In this document: in pieces, positions 9,129 to 18,774 of the stretch
Numbering within the stretch: the first letter of the stretch is position 1
How the letters are laid out: each line of letters begins with the position of its first letter
NCBI RefSeq assembly: GCF_014284235.1
Contig: NZ_JACOGD010000001.1
Coordinates: 558,001-622,000, forward strand
Direction: 5' to 3'
Source of the DNA: Cognatundibacterium curvum
GTDB taxonomy: Bacteria > Pseudomonadota > Gammaproteobacteria > Burkholderiales > Burkholderiaceae_D
Length of the DNA stretch: 64,000 bases
Translations under genes and position numbers: made by a program
The notes under the pieces: model-generated
Databases searched by the model: none
The model's input: the letters and a program-made list of their open reading frames with translations, nothing else
What the model was told of the DNA's origin: nothing

Positions 9129-10334
9129 TTAATTTAAAGGCAATGGAAACGCTGACTTGGCATCAGTCCTCAACTTGTCTTTGTGGTCTAGTCGCCCAGC
9201 CAGCGTTGTCAACAGCAAAGCCAGGAAAACCACTACAGAGGCGACCCATGGTGTGCTCATCAAGCCAATATGCGCAACAATCAAGCCCCCACCCCATGCG
9301 CCGCCGGCAATACCCAAATTAAAGGCAGCGATATTCAGACCAGAAGCAACATCTATTGCATGAGGAGCATCACGCTCTGCCCGCTGGACAACATATACTT
9401 GCAATCCTGGCACGTTACCAAAGGCGACAGCACCCCAGGCGAACACGGTGAGTAAGGCTAAGCACTTATTTGACGCAGTAAACGTCAGCATCAATAAGAC
9501 CAGCGCAAGCAAAGTAAATACGATTTGCAGTGCCCGTATTGCTCCCTTTTTGTCGGCTAACTGACCACCCCAGATATTCCCGAATGCGACAGACACGCCA
9601 TAGACCAGCATGACTAAACTGACACTGGAGGCAGAAAATCCAGATACCTCCTGCAAGACAGGTGTAAGGTAAGTGAATGCAATGAAAGAGCCGCCGTAAC
9701 CCAATGCCGTCATTGCATAGACTAACAATAAGCGCGGCTTTTTAAGTACCGCCAGCTGCGTCAATAAAGAGGCTGGCTGGCTGTGGGAAATCGTATCAGG
9801 GACCAGGATCCAACTGCCTGTCAATGCGACTATCCCCAGGAAAGAAACTGCAAGAAAAGTGGTCTGCCAACCAAAGGTCTGGCCGATAAAGGTCCCAAGT
9901 GGCACCCCAGTGACAAGAGCAACGGTCAAACCAGTAAACATGATGGCAATAGCGCTCGCCGCCTTATCCTTCGCCACCAGGCCGGTCGCTATCGTTGAGC
10001 CTATCGAGAAAAACACACCATGTGCCAGGCCGGTCAGTATTCTGGCTGCCATGAGGGTTTCATAGCCAGGCGCCTGCCAGGCAAGCAAATTCCCGATTAT
10101 AAATAAAGCTATCAAGCCCAACAAAAGCTGCTTTCGTGGCACACGACTCGTCAACGCGGTCAACAATGGCGCACCGACTGCGACACCCAGCGCATATAGA
10201 CTCACCAGCAGTCCCGCTGAGGGAAGCGAAACACTAAGGCTGGCAGCAATGGTGGGGGTGAGGCCAACAATCAAAAATTCTGTCGTCCCGATAGCAAAAG
10301 CGCTCAGTGTCAGCGCCCAGAGAGCAAATGGCAT
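9129..10334 (-). CDS. MFS transporter, DHA1-type drug/sugar efflux pump
   Basis: A 401-residue protein with twelve hydrophobic segments. The family start is plain (LWALTLSAFAIGTTEFLIVG), with the motif-A-like loop TSRVPRKQ and a motif-C-like VTGVPLG near residues 140-150. These resemble AraJ/YdhP-type arabinose or drug efflux transporters of the inner membrane. It is divergently transcribed from a LysR gene 102 bp away, which very likely controls it. The substrate cannot be inferred. Confidence 0.87.
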   Translation of the reverse strand: MPFALWALTLSAFAIGTTEFLIVGLTPTIAASLSVSLPSAGLLVSLYALGVAVGAPLLTALTSRVPRKQLLLGLIALFIIGNLLAWQAPGYETLMAARILTGLAHGVFFSIGSTIATGLVAKDKAASAIAIMFTGLTVALVTGVPLGTFIGQTFGWQTTFLAVSFLGIVALTGSWILVPDTISHSQPASLLTQLAVLKKPRLLLVYAMTALGYGGSFIAFTYLTPVLQEVSGFSASSVSLVMLVYGVSVAFGNIWGGQLADKKGAIRALQIVFTLLALVLLMLTFTASNKCLALLTVFAWGAVAFGNVPGLQVYVVQRAERDAPHAIDVASGLNIAAFNLGIAGGAWGGGLIVAHIGLMSTPWVASVVVFLALLLTTLAGRLDHKDKLRTDAKSAFPLPLN

Positions 10335-10436
10335 GATTTTCCTTCAAATTGAGTCATTAGGGTGACGCAGTTTGCTCGCTTTACTATCAAAGAAAAATTC
10401 TCTTAGCTACAATATGTTTTTGACTGAGAATCACAA

Positions 10437-11330
10437 ATGCTAAATATTGAATCGCTGATTGCTTTTGTTTCGGTAATGGATACCGGTTCATTCTCCGCTG
10501 CAGCCGACCGGCTGGGGCAAACACCTTCCGGTATTAGTCGTGCTATTTCGAGGATGGAGACTCAACTTGGTACTACCTTGCTGAAACGAACTACCAGACG
10601 TTTAGATATTACTGAGGAGGGAGAGTGGCTATTAGCACGTGCACGTCAGATTCTGTCAGATTTGCATGATACAGAGGCAAGCATGAACGCCCGCCTTTCA
10701 CAGCCATCGGGTTTGGTAAGAGTCAGTGCAGCAACGCCCGTTTTAAATCATTTAATCGCGCCGCTGGCAGCAGATTTTATGGATAGTTATCCGCTAATAC
10801 GCTTAGATCTGGTCAGCGGAGAAACTGTGGTCGATCTGATTGAGGAGAAAATTGATTTAGCGATCAGAATCGGTCCTCTCGCCGATTCAACACTTCATGC
10901 ACGCGGATTGGGAAGCAGCCGGTTGCGCTTACTGGCATCACCAGATTATTTAAAGCGCTATGGTATTCCCCAAAAAATAGAGGATTTGTCTGCACATCGT
11001 TTGATTGGATTTACCTCTCCGGCAACGCTCAATATGTGGCCATTAACCCAGGATAACGGCAACAATTATTTGATACAGGCGCAAATTACCGCCTCGAGTG
11101 GGGAGACGCTGCGCCACCTGGCCTTGAGAGGCACGGGAATTGTTTGCTTAGCTGACTTTTTAACGTCTGAAGACAGAGAAAAAGGGCAACTTCTCTCCAT
11201 TATGGAAGATGTAAGCTTGCCCTGGCACCAGCCAGTTTGGGCCGTATTTTACAAACAAGGCGCACTGGCCCCGCGTATCAATGCCTTGGTGACTTTTTTA
11301 GCTGAACGGCTAAAAACCACGTTAGACTGA
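10437..11330 (+). CDS. LysR-family transcriptional regulator
   Basis: A 297-residue protein with the LysR N-terminal winged helix (IESLIAFVSVMDTGSFSAAADRLGQTPSGISRAI, about residues 4-37) and a C-terminal type-2 periplasmic-binding-like effector domain (about 90-290). The divergent arrangement with the MFS pump and the shared 102-bp promoter region fit the usual LysR logic of activating a neighbouring efflux gene when an inducer binds. The inducer is unknown. Confidence 0.9.
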   Translation: MLNIESLIAFVSVMDTGSFSAAADRLGQTPSGISRAISRMETQLGTTLLKRTTRRLDITEEGEWLLARARQILSDLHDTEASMNARLSQPSGLVRVSAATPVLNHLIAPLAADFMDSYPLIRLDLVSGETVVDLIEEKIDLAIRIGPLADSTLHARGLGSSRLRLLASPDYLKRYGIPQKIEDLSAHRLIGFTSPATLNMWPLTQDNGNNYLIQAQITASSGETLRHLALRGTGIVCLADFLTSEDREKGQLLSIMEDVSLPWHQPVWAVFYKQGALAPRINALVTFLAERLKTTLD

Positions 11331-11838
11331 TAAAAAGCTGGCTTAAGTGATAAAAATGCGCTGAAGCTCCGCAACATGTATTGTTCCATTTTCATGGGCG
11401 CCACCCGATGTCAGTTTTGGTTTGCTCATATTTTATTGCTGATCGCTGCCTTTACGCCTGATCAAAAGTGATAATGATGGCCTTACTGACATGCCCCATT
11501 ATCGCAGCCTTGGAAACAGTATCCTGTTTTTGTCAGCATGCAGCCGCAATAAGTCAGCAATTCTCGATATAGATTAGATTTATCATTCCAATTATGTTCA
11601 AATCTAAGCACCTCACGACAAGCAGAATCAATTGGATTTTCAACGGCTATCTATCAACAGATGACTATTCGTTTTAGAACTGACATCCATATAGATAAAA
11701 ACTAAAAATTAATTCAAGCTCAATCCAGGCAATCAGAATATTTCCATATGGAAATTTAACGATATTCCGCTCCATGCCGCTTGCAATCGAATTCTTTTGA
11801 GATTGGGTATTTTCCAGCATTGGACAAGAAATCAACAA
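11331..11838. other. Intergenic region before the GGDEF-EAL gene, no gene recognised
   Basis: About 500 bp, increasingly AT-rich to the right. No protein-like frame or RNA gene was seen on either strand. Confidence 0.55.
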
Positions 11839-14349
11839 ATGAAAGCTGACATGGTAGCCTCGTTTTTGTCCACTGCCGGCAACCTGGGGCGAAGAGCCTG
11901 GACTTGCCTGACGTATCCAAAATTCTTGCATTTTGGTCTCAACGGCCGCGATACCAAGCCCGGTAATCCTGAGTTCTTCCAACTGAACAACGCGTTGGTG
12001 GAGCAGAAAGTGATGACTGCGCGAGTCAGAGCCTTTGCCCGACGTTCGTTTGAGGGCGCATTGACCGCGCCACTGGGGACTGCGCTACTCGCGTGGGTCG
12101 GCGGTGGGGTCGCCGGATGGCAGCCGGCTGTGATCTGGTTTGCCATCTTCTGCGTGATCGAGTTTTTAATTGGCCGGTCTGCCTACCTCTGCTGGCGCGA
12201 TGGTTCACAGAAGCTGGATATACTAACGCAAGGCAGGCGTCTGATCTTCCTCAGTTTTCTGATAGGCCTGGTTTGGGGCTCGTCCGTTTTTGTATTCTGG
12301 AGAGAGGGGCAAATCCAGCATTATCTTCTCAACCTGACGATCTTGGTGGGGGTGTCCGCAATCTCAATATCGATCATGTCGCCATTTCTCATGGCTACAG
12401 TAAGTTTTTACAGTGGTCTGTTGCTATTACCCTTGATCCATACGCTGCTGATGCAAGATCCGATCAGCTTGAAAGTTGCAATGGGGCTAGGCATTCTGTA
12501 TATGCTTAGCTTGCAACATGCCAGTGTGGTTGGCGATCAACTCATCAAAGATCTGGAGTTAACTGTTAGAAACGAAATGCTGGCTGAACGTCTGCACCTG
12601 GCGCTTGATGCCGCGGATCAGGACTGGTTCGACCTGAATCCACAATCTGGCGAGATGGTCGCCAGTGTCCGATATATAAATTTTCATGGTATCGCTACGG
12701 ACGATACCGTATACGATTTCCAGAGTTGGCTGGATGTCATACACCCGGATGACAGAGCTGCCACGCAATTGGCGTTCAGTACGGCATTACAGGATGGTGG
12801 CGCTATCGAATCTGAGTACCGCGTCCGCGCACTGAATAATGAATGGCTTTGGATACGATCCATAGGGCACGTGGTTGACCGCGATGCCCAAGGTAAGGCA
12901 GTAAGAGTAATCGGCATCCATTCGGATGTCACTGAAAGTAAGCATGTCGACGGAAAAATCAGGAAGCTAGCCTTCTACGATCAGCTGACAAACCTGCCAA
13001 ACCGCCGTCTCCTCAATGATCGTATCCAACATGCCATTCAAAACGCAAAGTGCCAACAGCAATATGGCGCCCTCCTGATGCTGGATATGGATGATTTCAA
13101 GGCACTGAACGATACCCAAGGGCATGACGTCGGGGACAAATTTTTGGTGGTTGTAGCGCGACGCATTGAGTCCTGTGTTCGGGAAGTTGATACCGTGGCT
13201 CGTCAGGGCGGCGACGAGTTTGTGATATTACTTGAATCTCTGGGCGAGCGAGATGAGGCAAGCGATCGGGCAGAGGCCATCGCCAAAAAGATACTCGACG
13301 CAATCAAAAAACCCTACTTGCTTGAATTGACTGAGGTTGCTGGCAAAGGGCATACCTACAACTATCATTGCAGCGCAAGTATAGGCGTGACCCTGTTTTC
13401 TGGCCAGGTTAACTCAAGTGAGGAATTGATGAAACGCGCCGACACGGCCATGTACCAGGCGAAGACGTCCGGGCGTAACTTAATTCGCTTTTTTGATATG
13501 GGCATGCAGGAGCAAGTCACTGCCAGAGCAATCCTTGGCAATGAATTACGTGAAGCCATACAGAAGAACCAATTTGTCCTGCATTACCAACCCCAGATGA
13601 ATGAGGCAGGCTGCATAACGGGAGCCGAAGCGCTCTTGCGCTGGATGCATCCCAGGCATGGCGTGATGCCTCCTGACAGCTTCATTTCCGTAGCAGAAGA
13701 CACGGGATTGATTTTACCCATCGGCCGGTTCGTCATGGAAACAGCATGCGCGCAGTTAGTCGCCTGGGCTGCCCGCCCCGAAACCGCACACCTGACTTTG
13801 TCGATCAACGTCAGTGCGGCACAGTTTCGCGACCAGGAATTCATAGATCATACGCTGGCTACCGTTAAAAGTAGTGGCGTCAACTCATGCAAAATCATGC
13901 TGGAAATTACTGAGAGCCTGTTGTTGAACAGCCTGGAAGGCATCATTGAAAAGATGTTTGAGTTGAAAACGCGAGGAATTAGTTTTTCGCTCGACGATTT
14001 TGGCACCGGGTACTCCTCACTCGCCTATCTCAAACACCTGCCTATCGACCAGTTGAAGATAGATAAATCATTCATCCGTGATGTTCTGACCGATATGAAT
14101 GATGCAGTGATAGTCCGCACTATCATCGCCCTTGCGAAAAGCATGGAGCTCAACATCATTGCTGAGGGAGTTGAAACCAAAGAACAGCGTGAGTTATTGG
14201 CGAAAAATGGATGTTTTGCATATCAAGGATATTTATATGCTGGCCCAATGGCAACTGAGGAGCTTGAGCAATATATGCAGCAATTGATCGCGAAAACCAC
14301 GGCCTGCACAAGCACATCAGCAGGCAATGAATGCCAAACTCAGTCTTGA
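11839..14349 (+). CDS. Membrane PAS-GGDEF-EAL cyclic-di-GMP protein
   Basis: An 836-residue inner-membrane signalling protein. About five or six hydrophobic helices (roughly residues 75-230) are followed by a PAS/PAC domain (about 235-365), a GGDEF domain and an EAL domain. GGDEF is intact at about 457-461, with an RxxD inhibitory site (REVD) five residues upstream. EALLRW near 597, DDFGTGYSS and EGVET show an intact phosphodiesterase signature. Both halves look catalytically competent, so the protein could make or degrade c-di-GMP depending on the PAS signal. The ATG at 11839 (MKADM) was preferred to one at 11797; ribosome sites are weak for both. Confidence 0.9.
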   Translation: MKADMVASFLSTAGNLGRRAWTCLTYPKFLHFGLNGRDTKPGNPEFFQLNNALVEQKVMTARVRAFARRSFEGALTAPLGTALLAWVGGGVAGWQPAVIWFAIFCVIEFLIGRSAYLCWRDGSQKLDILTQGRRLIFLSFLIGLVWGSSVFVFWREGQIQHYLLNLTILVGVSAISISIMSPFLMATVSFYSGLLLLPLIHTLLMQDPISLKVAMGLGILYMLSLQHASVVGDQLIKDLELTVRNEMLAERLHLALDAADQDWFDLNPQSGEMVASVRYINFHGIATDDTVYDFQSWLDVIHPDDRAATQLAFSTALQDGGAIESEYRVRALNNEWLWIRSIGHVVDRDAQGKAVRVIGIHSDVTESKHVDGKIRKLAFYDQLTNLPNRRLLNDRIQHAIQNAKCQQQYGALLMLDMDDFKALNDTQGHDVGDKFLVVVARRIESCVREVDTVARQGGDEFVILLESLGERDEASDRAEAIAKKILDAIKKPYLLELTEVAGKGHTYNYHCSASIGVTLFSGQVNSSEELMKRADTAMYQAKTSGRNLIRFFDMGMQEQVTARAILGNELREAIQKNQFVLHYQPQMNEAGCITGAEALLRWMHPRHGVMPPDSFISVAEDTGLILPIGRFVMETACAQLVAWAARPETAHLTLSINVSAAQFRDQEFIDHTLATVKSSGVNSCKIMLEITESLLLNSLEGIIEKMFELKTRGISFSLDDFGTGYSSLAYLKHLPIDQLKIDKSFIRDVLTDMNDAVIVRTIIALAKSMELNIIAEGVETKEQRELLAKNGCFAYQGYLYAGPMATEELEQYMQQLIAKTTACTSTSAGNECQTQS

Positions 14350-14610
14350 ATTGATCATTTTCAACTGCCAGAAATTTGCAAGCACAAGAGAACCATTTAC
14401 CGGCGAACAGCAGCCCAAACGTTTCCGAAAAATCGCTCACCAGCGCGGCGCGTTCACATTCAAACGCCATCTGCACGGCAAGAAAATCTGCATTCAATGC
14501 CGTCGAGCATGTGCGCATGCAACTGTGATCCATCGAGACCTGGCTCACTTCCGAACTGAGGAGGCAGCAATCCAGCTTTAAACACGGATAAGCTGACACT
14601 TCCCTGAAAT

Positions 14611-14718
14611 TCAGATAACGCTCAATCTCGTTCCGATTTCAAGCTTATTGCGCCCATTTTGTTTCGCACAATACAGCGCCTGGTCTGCCAATTCGAATAG
14701 TTCCGTATCGGTAGCCAT
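14611..14718 (-). pseudogene. C-terminal scrap of a GGDEF-domain gene
   Basis: Minus-strand translation gives ELFELADQALYCAKQNGRNK and then a few residues to a stop. This is the conserved end of a diguanylate cyclase domain (xxADxALYxAKxxGRN). The GGDEF core is absent and the frame is closed by TAG just upstream, so this is a decayed remnant rather than a gene. Confidence 0.75.
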
Positions 14719-14857
14719 AAAGAACTAAAATACTTGAAAAGCACTACTGTTCTTTCAGAGGTAAGATTTACCTGAACACGATTAATAGAAATATTGAAAA
14801 CAGCCGAAGCTGGCAGCTTGGTGCACCTCCAACTCAAGCTACTTGAAGCAGCCGGGG

Positions 14858-15226
14858 TCAACGAATCCGCACATGTTCTGGTGTCTGTGTATCGTCATCG
14901 ATCAATGACGGACCAACATTTCTATCGGCTTGTCTATGCCCTCCGCCAATTTTAAGTTTGTGAGGAACGAGCCTGCTACCAACATAGCCAATCCGTGCTG
15001 AGCAAAGGGCAGTCAATGAAAATGGAGATTTGCCGCAAATATGGCAGTAAATGAAGCAAGGGCGATTGCCCCGCGACCAATTATTGTTGAGTGCGCGTGC
15101 GCCAATGCGGTAGACAGCCAAAACTAATCAACCCTAGCTTTAGACAAAAACCAATGCCTGCAAAAAACTAACGAAATGAGGAGCCAAGGCTGAATTGGTC
15201 TCGGTCTGAAGTGTCGTTACAGCCAT
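14858..15226 (-). pseudogene. chrA: Degraded chromate transporter gene (chrA remnant)
   Basis: On the minus strand an ATG at 15226 opens a ChrA-like N-terminus (HFVSFLQALVF). After a frameshift this continues as CLKLGLISFG, the family's LKLGxISFG signature. The sequence then jumps to VYRIGARALNNNW, an internal deletion. It continues through ALASFTAIFAANL and, after further frame changes, IGYVGSRLVPHKLKIGGGH and PSLIDDDTQTPEHVRIR, which matches the cytoplasmic loop of ChrA. Several frameshifts and stops and the internal deletion show a dead gene. Sequence on either side (14350-14610 and 15227-15519) holds nothing I recognise. Confidence 0.7.
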
Positions 15227-15519
15227 AAAGTTGCCCTTCCTCTGTCTCAAAGCTTACGATCAGATGTCGCTTTTTTTAGTGCAGCTTGGGCGCTATGGAC
15301 TAACTAGTCAAAATCCATAAACGCACCCCGCACTTGATTTTCAGGGTTTAGGTGTAGTGCGATCAATGGTGGCTGAACTATCTCTTTATGAACGCAAAGC
15401 CTTATTGCGCAACTTATTTGTAGTCAGTAACCGGTCTTGCGTTACCAAGGGCAATGCACGGGAACAGGCTTACCGACCGCCCCGCCAAACATGCAGGCCG
15501 GTAATTCGTGCCCCACCCC

Positions 15520-16884
15520 TTACAAATAAGCAAGCAATCTTTCGCGAGTCCAGAGTTTGTTGGCGTAGATTAAAGCGCCAACACCTGTCACGATGACGCA
15601 CAAGACATACGTTGTGTTCATGGTAAATATCGCGGTCGTTATTGGATTCCGTTGTTGTAAATAAAAATAGAGAGCAGCAACAGATGTCGCCAATAACCAC
15701 GCAATAAATAGATAGAAGAAACTGCGACCTTGGTTTTTGCTGCCTCGGATAAGCAAACCAATGCAGAACGCACTGATTAATTCGATGACCAGAATGGCGA
15801 TGCTGAGGAAAGACACGGACGCCGTATCATTTAATGCCATTGGCGTCGAAAAGAACATTTTTGAGCCCAGCAAGGTAAGGAAAATGAGAATCGCCCAGCA
15901 TCCGTAATACATCACACTTGAGATCAGAAAATGATTGGCAATGCGAGCATTTTGAAAGTTTTTTGGCAGCAGGAAAAAACGCCAATGCAAATCTTTGACC
16001 ACGATGTAAGGGCTGGAAAATGCAGCGATCATTACTAAGAACAGCAGGTGGGGTAAGGTCACAGGTGCATGCCAATCAACGACCAGCTTAGAGCTAATCG
16101 GAAGAAACCAGAATAGGCCTAAAATAGCGAGTCTACCTTTCTTTTCTCTGGCGTTAATCGATCCAAGGCTAGTGAACCGCAAATAGAAGTGGCGCAAGTT
16201 ACTGATGAGCACCAACTCTCTCAATCGGAGAAATAGCGTTTTTCCTTTTTGAACAGGTGGTTTGTCCCAGTAGAGCAATGTGCAAACAGTGAGTATCGGC
16301 CACGCCAAGATGGCAGGTAAATGCCACTCAATGGAAGCATTTATCCACTGCTTGGCTCCCATGTGGAAAGTAATGTAAATTAAGCATGCTACGAATGCAA
16401 AGAATAACAAATAGCATCGTTTATTCAAATAGTGATTGAATACCATTGGCAAGGAAAAACCGCCCGCTAATGCCAATGACGCCATCGCCAATAACGCGCT
16501 AGTCGGCAATAAATCTTTATGGTTTAACTCCAACGTAGCGAGCACACAAAGCAGGATAATCAGACCCAAGGAGGTTCGCGTCAAAATTGCGCGCTGCCAG
16601 CCATGCCATAAACTGACAGGTGTTTGCATATGATAGAAAACTCGCGCGCCTGAGAGCATAATGCGTCCCCATTTTAGCCCGCTCACCATTAAACTAAATA
16701 GGCAAACGCCGGTAAAAACGGAAGCATAAAATAACCAATGCTTACCATCTTTGTTCAGCAAAATTATGCTGTATACGATCGCGAGTAAGGTCAGAAAAAA
16801 AATTGAAATATAGCCTGTGTAACTACCTGTATACCAAAATTTCAATGTCTTCGATTCTGACTTTAACATGGCTTGCATTTTCAT
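15520..16884 (-). CDS. ABC transporter membrane protein (ABC-2 type, uncharacterised)
   Basis: A 454-residue integral membrane protein with about ten to twelve hydrophobic segments (for example ISIFFLTLLAIVYSIILL and LGLIILLCVLATLEL). It begins 3 bp after the ABC ATPase stop and so is its membrane partner. No close family is recognisable from sequence. The gene order GntR-ATPase-permease is that of YtrA-type ABC-2 exporter operons, many of which respond to envelope-active compounds. Confidence 0.72.
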   Translation of the reverse strand: MKMQAMLKSESKTLKFWYTGSYTGYISIFFLTLLAIVYSIILLNKDGKHWLFYASVFTGVCLFSLMVSGLKWGRIMLSGARVFYHMQTPVSLWHGWQRAILTRTSLGLIILLCVLATLELNHKDLLPTSALLAMASLALAGGFSLPMVFNHYLNKRCYLLFFAFVACLIYITFHMGAKQWINASIEWHLPAILAWPILTVCTLLYWDKPPVQKGKTLFLRLRELVLISNLRHFYLRFTSLGSINAREKKGRLAILGLFWFLPISSKLVVDWHAPVTLPHLLFLVMIAAFSSPYIVVKDLHWRFFLLPKNFQNARIANHFLISSVMYYGCWAILIFLTLLGSKMFFSTPMALNDTASVSFLSIAILVIELISAFCIGLLIRGSKNQGRSFFYLFIAWLLATSVAALYFYLQQRNPITTAIFTMNTTYVLCVIVTGVGALIYANKLWTRERLLAYL

Positions 16885-16887
16885 AAT

Positions 16888-17832
16888 TCAATAATTCAAG
16901 GCGATAAAAAGATCATCGAGACCGTTGATAGACGGTGCTGTAACGATGTCATCGATGTCAAATTTAGTCTCAGAATTTTTCACTATCCAGTCACGGAGTA
17001 CACGTGTGTCTATGACACATTGCTCTCGATTTTCGGCAATACATAGTGATTGTGGTATGTTGAATGAAGATTTTGGTAAGATTCGAATGAATTCCAAAAC
17101 CGCATCCCATTCCTCAAATAACTGAATTCCGCCATTGCGCATGAAGGCAACGTGAGACACCACGCGTTCTAAGTCGCTTAATAAATGGCTGGAAATAAGG
17201 ATGGTCGGCGCATATTCGACGCTGCTGTCATGTTGATCTTTTTCATGGATAGAATCAGCAAAGAATGGTCGTTCATCTTGAAACAAGGAACGCATGAAAT
17301 CACGTCTTGTCATAGGATCAAGGCTTGATACTGGCTCATCCAAAATAACTAAGTCTGGTTGATGTGCGAGCGCCAGCACCACCGCCAATTTTTGTTGATC
17401 GCCTCCCGATAGTTGACTTACTTCACGAGTCATAGGCAGACGCAAGCGTAGCGCCAATTCTATGGCACGTCGTTCGCGCCATTTAGGATAGACTTGCCCT
17501 ATCATCTTGATGTGTTTTTCAACAGTGAGCCAAGGAAATAGATCAGCGGATTGCGCAACAAAGCCGAGTCGTTCGCGTATCGTATCGTCCATTTCTAGTA
17601 CTGGTGTATCGAACAGGCATACTTCGCCTTGCTGAGGCTTATGCAATCCAACCAGACAACGCAGCAGCGTCGATTTACCGCAGCCGTTGGCACCAATGAG
17701 ACCCACCACTGCACCATGAGGAATCGCCAGATTGACATCTTGCAATATCGATTTAGAGCTATAGGAATAATGCAGGTTTTCGCAGGAAATCGCGAATTGC
17801 TTGGCGGCTGATGCTGTGGTCTTAGTCTGCAT
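16888..17832 (-). CDS. ABC transporter ATP-binding protein
   Basis: A 314-residue ATPase with Walker A GANGCGKST (48-56), signature LSGGDQQ (141-147) and Walker B LVILDEP (161-167), plus the switch histidine region ILISSHLL. Homology to the CcmA/YtrB class of export ATPases is clear up to about residue 235. The last 80 residues form a variable tail. Its start overlaps the GntR gene by 11 bp and the permease follows at 3 bp, so all three are translationally coupled. Confidence 0.9.
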   Translation of the reverse strand: MQTKTTASAAKQFAISCENLHYSYSSKSILQDVNLAIPHGAVVGLIGANGCGKSTLLRCLVGLHKPQQGEVCLFDTPVLEMDDTIRERLGFVAQSADLFPWLTVEKHIKMIGQVYPKWRERRAIELALRLRLPMTREVSQLSGGDQQKLAVVLALAHQPDLVILDEPVSSLDPMTRRDFMRSLFQDERPFFADSIHEKDQHDSSVEYAPTILISSHLLSDLERVVSHVAFMRNGGIQLFEEWDAVLEFIRILPKSSFNIPQSLCIAENREQCVIDTRVLRDWIVKNSETKFDIDDIVTAPSINGLDDLFIALNY

Positions 17833-18217
17833 TTCTTTTATTCTCGTTCTCTATAGTTTTTAATGCCTGTTCAAATAACCTCAGCGCTTGCGCCTTCTCC
17901 AATCCGAGCTGATGGGTTACTTGGGCTGCACTCAACATCGCAGGCATAGCTAAAATGGTTTTGTCTTTTGCCGTATTGCGCTGCTCTGCAATCACCATGC
18001 CGACCCCACGCATGCGCACTAATACACCTTCGATCTCCAGCATGTTGTAAGCCTTGCTGACAGTCATAGGATTAATCGCATGTTGCAAAGCGACCGTCCG
18101 CACGGAGGGCAATGTGTCACCTGAACGCAACTGTCCACTTGCAATAAAGCGCCTCACCTGATCGATGATCTGGCGAAAAATGGGTGTACTGCTGGAAGGG
18201 TGTATGTCGTAGTTCAT
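17822..18217 (-). CDS. GntR-family repressor, YtrA subfamily
   Basis: A 131-residue short GntR protein: a winged helix-turn-helix (about residues 8-75; PIFRQIIDQVRRFIASG, LPSVRTVALQHAINPMTVSKAY) and a short helical dimerisation tail with no large effector domain. This is the YtrA layout, found as first gene of ABC-2 operons. A palindromic operator candidate lies just upstream at 18227-18248, suggesting autorepression of the operon. Confidence 0.9.
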   Translation of the reverse strand: MNYDIHPSSSTPIFRQIIDQVRRFIASGQLRSGDTLPSVRTVALQHAINPMTVSKAYNMLEIEGVLVRMRGVGMVIAEQRNTAKDKTILAMPAMLSAAQVTHQLGLEKAQALRLFEQALKTIENENKRNAD

Positions 18218-18226
18218 TGTGAATTA

Positions 18227-18248
18227 GTGTATCACTACGATAATACAC
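18227..18248. promoter_or_regulatory. Candidate YtrA-type operator
   Basis: An inverted repeat GTGTA-N12-TACAC (outer arms GTGTAT and ATACAC) lies 9 bp upstream of the GntR start codon. GTGTA/TACAC half-sites are characteristic of the YtrA subfamily, so binding here would shut the three-gene operon. Confidence 0.65.
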
Positions 18249-18504
18249 ATTACAAGGTATTTGAGGCGTCAGTCGCCAATATTCGATGGAACTAAGCCCC
18301 GTTGGTAACAAGTCCCAGTCAAATTTAAATTTGCAAAGAAGCCCATGGAAATGCCAAACAATCGCCAGCAAGCTACCTGTGGGCGAAATACGGTGATCGC
18401 CGCTATAGTTACGCTTGAGAGCAATTTGACGATTCTCATCGGATTTAAAGGCATTAAGGAAATCATTGGGGCAATAATTTAAAAAGGCTCCCCAGAAAGC
18501 AAAA

Positions 18505-18526
18505 AGGCCAATCTGCTGATTGGCCT
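18505..18526 (-). terminator. Terminator downstream of the tRNA-Pro remnant
   Basis: Minus strand: AGGCCAAT, a 6-nt loop, ATTGGCCT and then TTTTTG, 17 bp past the CCA end of the tRNA fragment. It was the tRNA gene's own terminator and therefore belongs to the ancestral chromosome. Confidence 0.8.
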
Positions 18527-18542
18527 AAGTCCTTGATTTTAT

Positions 18543-18592
<50 letters not shown>

Positions 18593-18742
18593 TCTCACGA
18601 TGTTTTTTAAGATTTTTTAAAGTTCACATTTCATTATTTTATCCCTTAAAAATCAATAACTTATAATTTTTATTGTCCACGAATGTTTTTTTACGTTTTT
18701 TACTATCCACAAAATCTGTTGGGGTAAATGTTGGGGTAAAAT

Positions 18743-18761
18743 TTCGAACCTCCGACCCCAT
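18743..18761. repeat. att-like direct repeat, copy 2 (just upstream of the integrase start)
   Basis: Exact 19-bp repeat of the tRNA T-arm/variable-loop segment, 13 bp before the integrase ATG. It carries no further tRNA sequence. It may be a leftover attachment core from a second integration event or part of the integrase's own att region. Confidence 0.7.
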
Positions 18762-18774
18762 ATATAAATTTTCA

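Noticed and set aside
14360-14599. Minus-strand open frame between the GGDEF-EAL gene and the GGDEF scrap
   Set aside because: Odd composition (Cys-rich, no hydrophobic or motif pattern) and no family resemblance; probably non-coding.
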